12,189 nucleotides of DNA from JACMNW01 sp043721855 (GTDB lineage: Bacteria > Pseudomonadota > Alphaproteobacteria > Rhodobacterales > Rhodobacteraceae), in the NCBI GenBank assembly GCA_043721855.1, contig JAYSPY010000034.1:1-12189 (forward strand), in the 5' to 3' direction. Of the stretch, positions 1-4,393 are shown piece after piece (position 1 is the first letter of the stretch; every line of letters begins with the position of its first letter). A program made the translations under genes and the position numbers. The notes below the pieces were generated by a model that saw only the letters and a program-made list of their open reading frames with translations, made no database searches and was not told where the DNA came from.

Positions 1-1
1 C

Positions 2-580
2 GCTTCGCTTGTCATTGCCAACGGCGGTATCCAGACCGATCCGCAAGATCGCACCAAGCTGAACATAGATACGATGCGCCCGAACCTGACATATCTGGAT
101 GCGGCAGGCCAGATCACCGACCTGATCGAACTTGGCCCCGAATACCGCCAAAACTCGATCCGCCATCTGGCCATTGCCGCCGACAGCACTGTCGCTTTCG
201 CCCTGCAATGGGAAGGCGATCCCGCCGAACCCGCCCCGCTGCTGGGTCTGCACAAACAAGGCTTGGCACCCCAGCTTTGTACCGTGCCAGAGCCAGAGAT
301 GTTCGTGATGCAAGGCTATGCCGGATCGATCGCGTTCGATCCTGCGGGCCTTGAAGTCGCAATCACGTCTTCGCATGGCGGTGCTGTGCAAATCTATGGC
401 CGTGATGGCACATTCATTTCGGGCATTCTGCGCGCTGATGCCAGCGGCATTGCCGCCACGTCGAACGGCTTTTTGCTGACCGATGGCTTTGGCACCGTCA
501 GCAGCATCATAGATCACAGGCTTGTTCCAATGACCCAAGGCAATGCCCTGTGGGACAATCACCTTGTTGCCTTGACCTGA
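2..580 (+). CDS. DUF1513 domain protein, 3' part (5' end outside window)
   Basis: The reading frame is open from base 2, well before the first ATG at 74, and ends with TGA at 578-580, so about 192 C-terminal residues are visible and the true start lies to the left. The opening residues (ASLVIANGGIQTDP, then TKLNIDTM and NLTYLD) and the later GYAGSIAFDP and LLTDGFG motifs resemble the DUF1513 family, predicted beta-propeller-like proteins usually exported through the Tat system. The signal peptide cannot be checked because that end is missing. From memory, in Rhodobacterales these genes often close a cluster with imelysin-family proteins and a di-haem oxidoreductase linked to iron uptake; none of those neighbours is visible here. 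No catalytic residues are known for the family, so no reaction is assigned. The gene ends three bases before a strong hairpin at 584-611. Confidence 0.75.
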   Translation, partial: ASLVIANGGIQTDPQDRTKLNIDTMRPNLTYLDAAGQITDLIELGPEYRQNSIRHLAIAADSTVAFALQWEGDPAEPAPLLGLHKQGLAPQLCTVPEPEMFVMQGYAGSIAFDPAGLEVAITSSHGGAVQIYGRDGTFISGILRADASGIAATSNGFLLTDGFGTVSSIIDHRLVPMTQGNALWDNHLVALT

Positions 581-583
581 AAA

Positions 584-611
584 GGCCGGGCGACCCCAGG
601 GCTGCCCGGCC
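584..611 (-). terminator. Hairpin terminator, possibly bidirectional
   Basis: GGCCGGGC at 584-591 pairs perfectly with GCCCGGCC at 604-611 (8 bp, all G-C) around a 12-base loop. On the minus strand the stem is followed directly by TTTT (583-580), which fits an intrinsic terminator for the minus-strand fragment ending at 624. On the plus strand it lies just after the DUF1513 stop but has no T tract behind it, so plus-strand termination is less certain. It fills the only gap between the two convergent reading frames. Confidence 0.7.
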
Positions 612-623
612 AACGCGCTGGCT

Positions 624-1020
624 TTACATCTTGCGCCGGATTTTGGCGTAAGCATCACGGCAGCCATTCGCCGGATCAAACTGGTTGCTGTCGCCAGCTG
701 CCGCCAAGCCTTCTTCGGTCACCAAAGCAGGTGCCGTGATGTAGCCTGAACAAACGTCGCCAGAAATGGCCCGGTTCATTTCATCCACCAACTGCCAGCC
801 TTGCAGGTTCAGCGGCTCTGCCACAGTGATCGCCTGATACTGGCCAGACCGAATACGCTGGAACGCGGCCTCTGATCCATCGCCCGCAGACCCGGCCTTC
901 GGGTTGGCTTTGCCGTCAACTCCGGCAGCGGCCAGCGCTGGCCTCATGACGTCAAGATACAGATCATTGATCGCCAGCGAATGCGTCCACTTTTCCCCGT
1001 ATTTTTGTAGCAGTGACGTG
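624..1020 (-). pseudogene. Sugar ABC transporter substrate-binding protein, C-terminal fragment
   Basis: About 130 residues can be read from TSLLQKYGEKWTHSLAIND to the TAA at 624-626. The WTHSLAINDLYLD stretch, the GDGSEAAFQRIRSGQY segment and the TVAEPLNLQGWQLVDEMNRA segment are typical of the C-terminal half of periplasmic sugar-binding proteins of the ribose/xylose type (Peripla_BP_4-like). The signal peptide and the whole N-terminal lobe are missing. Upstream of about 1020 the same frame runs antisense-like through the ABC ATPase fragment and no longer looks like this family, so the ATG at 1070 is not a real start. The fragment cannot form a ligand-binding cleft. It is read as the product of a deletion joining it to the ATPase gene; the ligand cannot be told from what remains. 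Confidence 0.8.
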
Positions 1021-1021
1021 G

Positions 1022-1248
1022 TCAAAGGCCCTATTCGGGTAGGGCGTGCCGTCCACACTGACCTGCACACCGTCAGGGCCGTGAATTCCGCCCAATACCT
1101 TGATCAGTGTCGATTTTCCTGCGCCATTTTCACCCAGCAACGCCACTATTTTACCCCGCCCATCACGCAAGGAAACACCACGCAACGCATGGGTGCCCCC
1201 AAACGTCTTGATGATCTGGTCAAAAAACAGACCATCCGGCGGCGCCAT
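1022..1248 (-). pseudogene. Sugar ABC transporter ATPase, N-terminal fragment
   Basis: Translation begins at the ATG at 1248-1246, with an excellent Shine-Dalgarno sequence (AGGGAGGAAATC) just before it, so this is the true 5' end. About 75 residues match the first nucleotide-binding domain of RbsA/XylG-type sugar importers. They include IIKTFGGTHALRGVSL and an intact Walker A, GENGAGKST, at residues 39-47. After VDGTPYPNRA (near 1022-1030) the family likeness stops. The Q-loop, signature motif, Walker B and the entire second ATPase domain are absent. The frame then runs a short way into the substrate-binding-protein fragment, in a different frame from that gene, and stops at 964. No fusion protein is made. 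The product could bind but not productively use ATP. Confidence 0.82.
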
Positions 1249-1280
1249 GCGATTTCCTCCCTATGCGACCGATCAGGCAT

Positions 1281-1296
1281 GCGTTACCGGTACCGT
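1281..1296 (-). promoter_or_regulatory. Weak GntR-type operator-like site before ABC remnant
   Basis: GCGTTA-CCGG-TACCGT fits ATGTTA-N4-TAACAT at 8 of 12 specified positions and has a symmetrical core (GTTACCGGTACC). It lies about 33 bases upstream of the ABC ATPase start codon. The match is weak alone; it is listed because a better match lies 55 bp further upstream and a perfect one stands before idnO. Confidence 0.35.
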
Positions 1297-1335
1297 ATGG
1301 AACATCCATCCAACTCGGGCTCCGAGTGAAAATGA

Positions 1336-1351
1336 AAGTTAACGATACCAT
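1336..1351 (-). promoter_or_regulatory. GntR-type operator-like site upstream of ABC remnant
   Basis: AAGTTA-ACGA-TACCAT matches ATGTTA-N4-TAACAT at 10 of 12 specified positions. It lies about 88 bases upstream of the ATPase start, just inside the point (about 1362) where the idnD fragment ends, so it belongs to the ABC gene's leader rather than to idnD. It suggests that the lost sugar transporter was controlled by the same LacI-family regulator as the gluconate genes. Between this site and the weaker one at 1281-1296 there is a 6-bp inverted repeat (ACTCGG, CCGAGT; 1313-1327) of unknown meaning. Confidence 0.5.
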
Positions 1352-1362
1352 TCTACAGAAAG

Positions 1363-1867
1363 TGCCCAACATCTCGCCCGCCCGGCGCGTGGCATGCAGC
1401 ACCACCGCCAACGGCTCCGCCATCGCTGCCTCGCCCGGCGTCAACCCATCCGCCGGCACGCATTGGCGGGCATCAGCAACCAGTCCTTCGCGAAACGCGC
1501 CCTGAACATGCGGGAACGGCATGGCAGAGCCATAGAACCGCATTTGCATGCACTGCTGATGCATGCCTTGCGTGCAATAGGTGCATTGGTAACATGGCCG
1601 CGACGGCGATACGGAAACCAGTTGCCCGACACGAAGCCCCGTCACGCCGTCACCCAGTTTTGTGATATGGCCAGACACCTCGTGCCCAAGGATCATGGGT
1701 TCCCTCAGCCGTATCGCGCCAAACCCGCCATGCAGATAGTAATGCAAATCAGACCCGCAAATACCCCCCGCCGCCAAAGCGACCTGCACCTCGCCAAGGC
1801 CCGGTTCAGGGTCGCCGCAATCTTCGATACGCAAATCTTTTGCCGCGTGAATGACGATAGATTTCAT
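1363..1867 (-). pseudogene. idnD: L-idonate 5-dehydrogenase, truncated after catalytic domain
   Basis: The ATG at 1867-1865 follows a TGAGG ribosome-binding site. The first 168 residues are a good zinc-dependent medium-chain dehydrogenase of the L-idonate 5-dehydrogenase type. Catalytic-zinc residues C37, H62-E63 and E151 are present, and structural-zinc cysteines lie at 92, 95, 98 and 106. After AVVLHATRRAGEMLG the sequence changes abruptly: where the Rossmann NAD-binding domain should begin, the frame runs about 47 unrelated residues through the ABC leader and stops at 1220. An intact enzyme is about 340 residues, so the cofactor domain is missing and activity is not expected. The family oxidises L-idonate to 5-ketogluconate, the substrate of the divergent idnO. 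A related sorbitol or xylitol dehydrogenase is possible, but the idnO/gntK/gntR context favours idonate. Confidence 0.82.
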
Positions 1868-1913
1868 CTGTGCCTCACAGGAAACTGGGGTAATCAGGGC
1901 AGCAAGCCGTGGC

Positions 1914-1945
1914 TTGACATCGTCATGTTATCGTTAACATATAAC
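1914..1945 (+). promoter_or_regulatory. idnO-gntK promoter
   Basis: A perfect TTGACA -35 box lies at 1914-1919. The -10 box is either CATATA (1938-1943, spacer 18) or TATAAC (1940-1945, closer in sequence but spacer 20). The operator at 1925-1940 lies within the spacer, the classic place for repression by blocking RNA polymerase. The idnO start is about 40 bases downstream, preceded by AAGGA. The divergent idnD fragment starts at 1867, so this gap once served two promoters. Confidence 0.6.
1925..1940. promoter_or_regulatory. GntR/IdnR-type operator, perfect palindromic arms
   Basis: ATGTTA-TCGT-TAACAT has both six-base arms identical to the ATGTTA-N4-TAACAT consensus known for the E. coli LacI-family regulators GntR and IdnR. 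It sits between the divergent idnD fragment and idnO and overlaps the core of the idnO promoter. The likely ligand-responsive protein is the GntR homologue encoded at 3314-4330; gluconate or a related sugar acid would be the inducer by analogy. Binding is inferred, not shown. Confidence 0.78.
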
Positions 1946-1983
1946 CAGACTCAAGCCTTTGTCGAGATAAAAGGACCAGCCGA

Positions 1984-2751
1984 ATGAGCGTTTCGTTATT
2001 TGACCTTACCGGAAAACGTGCCCTGATCACCGGATCATCGCAGGGCATTGGCTTTGCTTTGGCCAAAGGCCTTGCCGCTGCGGGTGCGACAATCGTGCTG
2101 AACGGGCGCGATGCCAAAAAGCTGGAAACAGCCGCCGATGCCTTGCGCAATCACGGCGACAGCGTCACCACTCTGGCCTTTGATGCGACCGATCACGCCC
2201 ATGTCCGCAGCGCCATTGACGGGTTTGAAGCCAGCACTGGCCCGATCGACATCCTGGTGAACAATGCCGGGATGCAACATCGCGCCCCGTTAGAGGATTT
2301 TCCCGCCGACGCATTTGAACGGATGTTGCAGACCAATATCGCATCGGTTTTTCACGTAGGCCAAGCTGTCGCCCGCCACATGATCACCCGAAAAGCGGGC
2401 AAGATCATCAACGTAGCCTCGGTTCAGACGGCCTTGGCCCGCCCCGGCATTGCACCTTATACGGCAACCAAAGGTGCCGTCGGTAACCTGACCAAGGGCA
2501 TGGCAACCGATTGGGCCAAATACGGCTTGCAATGCAACGCCTTGGCACCCGGTTACTTCGATACGCCCTTAAACGCAGCCCTGGTCGCCGATCCCACTTT
2601 CAGCGCGTGGTTGGAAAAACGCACCCCTGCTGGCCGTTGGGGCAATGTCGATGAACTGGTCGGAGCCTGTATATTCCTGGCATCGGCGGCATCCACCTTT
2701 GTCAATGGCCACATCTTGTATGTGGATGGTGGCATCACGGCGTCACTTTGA
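1984..2751 (+). CDS. idnO: Gluconate 5-dehydrogenase (5-keto-D-gluconate reductase)
   Basis: This 255-residue classical short-chain dehydrogenase is cytoplasmic and interconverts 5-keto-D-gluconate and D-gluconate with NAD(P)H. The cofactor motif TGSSQGIG is at residues 16-23, NNAG at 93-96, and the catalytic set is N118, S146, Y159 and K163 (YTATK). The length and the LFDLTGKRALITGSSQGIG opening are typical of IdnO/Gno. ATG 1984 is preceded by AAGGA at an 8-base spacing. The stop overlaps the gntK start (TGATG), so the two are probably translated together. It stands first in the gluconate block behind the operator at 1925-1940. Its usual partner, IdnD, is truncated next door, so any 5-ketogluconate must come from outside or from another enzyme. 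Another sugar-acid SDR specificity is possible, but gntK and a GntR-type repressor nearby argue for gluconate. Confidence 0.88.
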   Translation: MSVSLFDLTGKRALITGSSQGIGFALAKGLAAAGATIVLNGRDAKKLETAADALRNHGDSVTTLAFDATDHAHVRSAIDGFEASTGPIDILVNNAGMQHRAPLEDFPADAFERMLQTNIASVFHVGQAVARHMITRKAGKIINVASVQTALARPGIAPYTATKGAVGNLTKGMATDWAKYGLQCNALAPGYFDTPLNAALVADPTFSAWLEKRTPAGRWGNVDELVGACIFLASAASTFVNGHILYVDGGITASL

Positions 2752-3245
2752 TGGACCGCTATGTTATCATGGGTGTGTCTGGATGCGGCAAGTCATCCAT
2801 AGGGACCGCCTTTGCCAAGGCCATTGCTGGACAGTTTATTGACGGCGATGATTTGCATCCGGATGCCAATCGCACCAAAATGGCGTCGGGCCAGCCATTG
2901 AACGATGATGACCGCGCACCTTGGCTGGTGCGCGTCGGGCAAACTTTGCACGGTGGCACTGGCACAATCGTCATCGGGTGTTCGGCCCTCATACGCCGCT
3001 ACCGCGATCTGATCCGGCATCATGCGGGGCAACCGGTGATGTTCTTGCACCTCACCGGATCGCGGCACGTTCTGGCAGCCCGGATGGCCGCCCGCGTGGG
3101 GCATTTCATGCCGTCGTCGCTGCTGGACAGCCAGCTTGCCGCGTTAGAGCCGCCAGAGGCAGATGAAACAGCCATTTCCGTTGACATCGACCAAACGCCA
3201 CAAGCCATTCTGGCAGAGCTTTTGCACAAAACCGGCCGCGGCTGA
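2751..3245 (+). CDS. gntK: Gluconokinase
   Basis: This 164-residue P-loop kinase phosphorylates D-gluconate to 6-phospho-D-gluconate with ATP, feeding the Entner-Doudoroff and pentose phosphate routes. The Walker A GVSGCGKS is at residues 8-15. Family hallmarks follow: DGDDLHPDANRTKMASGQPLNDDDRAPWL, given here only as its key elements DGDDLHP, NRTKM, G-PL-D-DR-PWL, then CSALIRRYRD and GHFMPSSLLDSQLAALEPP. Length is slightly short of the usual 170-180. The ATG at 2751 overlaps the idnO stop by one base and is preferred over an in-frame TTG at 2748. No clear ribosome-binding site is visible, so translation is probably coupled to idnO. A 68-base gap with its own promoter-like elements follows before gntR. 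Confidence 0.92.
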   Translation: MDRYVIMGVSGCGKSSIGTAFAKAIAGQFIDGDDLHPDANRTKMASGQPLNDDDRAPWLVRVGQTLHGGTGTIVIGCSALIRRYRDLIRHHAGQPVMFLHLTGSRHVLAARMAARVGHFMPSSLLDSQLAALEPPEADETAISVDIDQTPQAILAELLHKTGRG

Positions 3246-3256
3246 CCACGTCAGTG

Positions 3257-3285
3257 TTGCAATATTTCTGATCGGCGCTGATAAC
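3257..3285 (+). promoter_or_regulatory. Putative gntR promoter
   Basis: TTGCAA (3257-3262) and GATAAC (3280-3285) are separated by 17 bases in the gap after gntK. The -10 match is weak. The arrangement would place the transcription start within the operator-like site at 3287-3302, which fits autoregulation. Read-through from the idnO promoter is equally possible because no terminator hairpin is evident after gntK. Confidence 0.4.
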
Positions 3286-3286
3286 A

Positions 3287-3302
3287 GTGGTAACGATAAC
3301 AG
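3287..3302 (+). promoter_or_regulatory. Operator-like site before gntR (possible autoregulation)
   Basis: GTGGTA-ACGA-TAACAG agrees with ATGTTA-N4-TAACAT at 9 of 12 specified positions. The octamer GATAACAG occurs twice here, at 3280-3287 and 3295-3302, so the half-site is duplicated. It sits 11 bases before the chosen gntR start. It is weaker than the perfect site at 1925-1940, as is common for autoregulated repressors. Confidence 0.45.
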
Positions 3303-3313
3303 CCACAGTGATC

Positions 3314-4330
3314 ATGCACAAACCACCCACCATGAAAGACGTGGCAAAGGCCAGCGGCGTGTCAGTCATGACAGTGAGCCGCGCTTTCAAACAAGACGCA
3401 TCCGTCAGCACTGATACCCGCGACCGCATTCGCAAAACTGCCGAAGACATGGGCTATGTCTTTGATAGCACTGCCGCAAACCTTCGTTCGCAGCGGTCTG
3501 GCTTTATCGCCGTTACCATTCCGTCGATCAACAACGCCAACTTTGCCGATACCGTCGGGGCCCTGTCAGATCGGCTGGCCGACGCGGGTTTGCAGGTTTT
3601 GCTAGGCTATACGAACTATGATGTGCACAAGGAAGAGCAACTGGTCGAACAACTGCTGCGCCGCAGACCCGAGGCAATCGTGGTCACTGGTGGCCGCCAT
3701 ACCGACCGCACGCGGCGGCTTTTGTCGAATGCAGGCATTCCGGTGGTTGAAACTTGGGATTTGCCCGAAACACCGCTTGGCCATGTCGTGGGTTTTTCCA
3801 ATGCAGACACGATGCACGCGCTGGTCGATCATCTGGTTGATCGGGGGCGCGTGCGTATCGCCTTTATCGGCGGCGATACGGATGGCGATACCCGCGGTGC
3901 TGACAGACGGCGTGGGTTCATCGCGGCGTTGCAGCGTCACGGCCTGAAGGCAAGCCGCTTGATTGGTGCGGGTCAACCACCGATTTCAATGCGCGAAGGG
4001 GCGCAGGCCATGGGCAAATTGCTGAATGATTTGCCAGATACGGACGCCGTCATCTGCGTGTCAGATTTGTCTGCTTTCGGCGCCCTGACCGAATGTATGC
4101 GACGCGGCATTTCGGTGCCAGACCAGATGGCGATTGCCGGATTTGGTGACTATGAAATCTCGGCCATCTCGGTGCCAACGATCACCACGGTTAACCCTTT
4201 TCCGCGCGAAATCGGCAGACAGACCGCCGACCTGATCATTGCGGTTCTTGCGCAAGATCAACGAGGTACGACCGCCAGAACAATCAAGATTGCGCCAAAA
4301 GTCACGCCGCGCCAGTCAACCGAAATCTGA
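3314..4330 (+). CDS. gntR: LacI-family transcriptional regulator, GntR/IdnR type
   Basis: This cytoplasmic DNA-binding protein has 338 residues from ATG 3314. The N-terminal helix-turn-helix spans residues 7-25 (MKDVAKASGVSVMTVSRAF), followed by the hinge helix around NLRSQRS (56-62). A periplasmic-binding-protein-like effector domain follows, with typical LacI-family segments (GFIAVTIPSINN, IPVVETWD, VGFSNADT, IAFIGGD, AIAGFGDYEIS). Overall it resembles E. coli GntR, which responds to gluconate. The frame is open from a GTG at 3287, but this would add residues in front of the conserved start and overlap the operator. ATG 3314 gives the family-like leader; ATG 3332 is a less likely alternative. 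No strong ribosome-binding site is seen. It probably represses idnO-gntK through 1925-1940 and itself through 3287-3302. It converges with the nitrate operon downstream. Confidence 0.88.
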   Translation: MHKPPTMKDVAKASGVSVMTVSRAFKQDASVSTDTRDRIRKTAEDMGYVFDSTAANLRSQRSGFIAVTIPSINNANFADTVGALSDRLADAGLQVLLGYTNYDVHKEEQLVEQLLRRRPEAIVVTGGRHTDRTRRLLSNAGIPVVETWDLPETPLGHVVGFSNADTMHALVDHLVDRGRVRIAFIGGDTDGDTRGADRRRGFIAALQRHGLKASRLIGAGQPPISMREGAQAMGKLLNDLPDTDAVICVSDLSAFGALTECMRRGISVPDQMAIAGFGDYEISAISVPTITTVNPFPREIGRQTADLIIAVLAQDQRGTTARTIKIAPKVTPRQSTEI

Positions 4331-4380
4331 CACAGACCGGCACACCCGGTGCAGACACAGACTGGCACACCCGGTGCAGA
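4331..4380. repeat. Two-copy 25-bp tandem repeat between convergent genes
   Basis: Unit 1 is 4331-4355 and unit 2 is 4356-4380; they differ at one base (C4338, T4363). A few bases of a third unit (CACA) follow. Each unit holds GCAC-ACCCG-GTGC, able to form a small 4-bp stem. The repeat starts directly after the gntR stop and ends 13 bases before the nasA stop. No T tract follows on either strand, so it is not a convincing intrinsic terminator, though no better candidate is visible between these converging transcripts. Confidence 0.85.
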
Positions 4381-4393
4381 CACACCGATTTTG

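Noticed and set aside
624..1070. A 148-residue protein starting at ATG 1070
   Set aside because: The first 16 or so residues are the ATPase gene read out of frame; there is no signal peptide and the family match starts only at about 1020.
1220..1867. Treating the 215-codon frame as a complete short dehydrogenase
   Set aside because: The last 47 residues bear no relation to the family and are read through the leader and start of the ABC ATPase gene; the NAD-binding domain is missing.
904..1987. Plus-strand frames across 904-1329 and 1394-1987
   Set aside because: They run antisense to the three fragments, show no conserved domain, and the second runs across the idnO promoter region.
3287..3313. 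GTG at 3287 as the start of gntR
   Set aside because: It lies inside the operator-like site and adds nine residues before the conserved LacI-family N-terminus; ATG 3314 fits better.
4331..4380. CRISPR array
   Set aside because: The two copies are directly adjacent with no spacer, and no cas gene is present.
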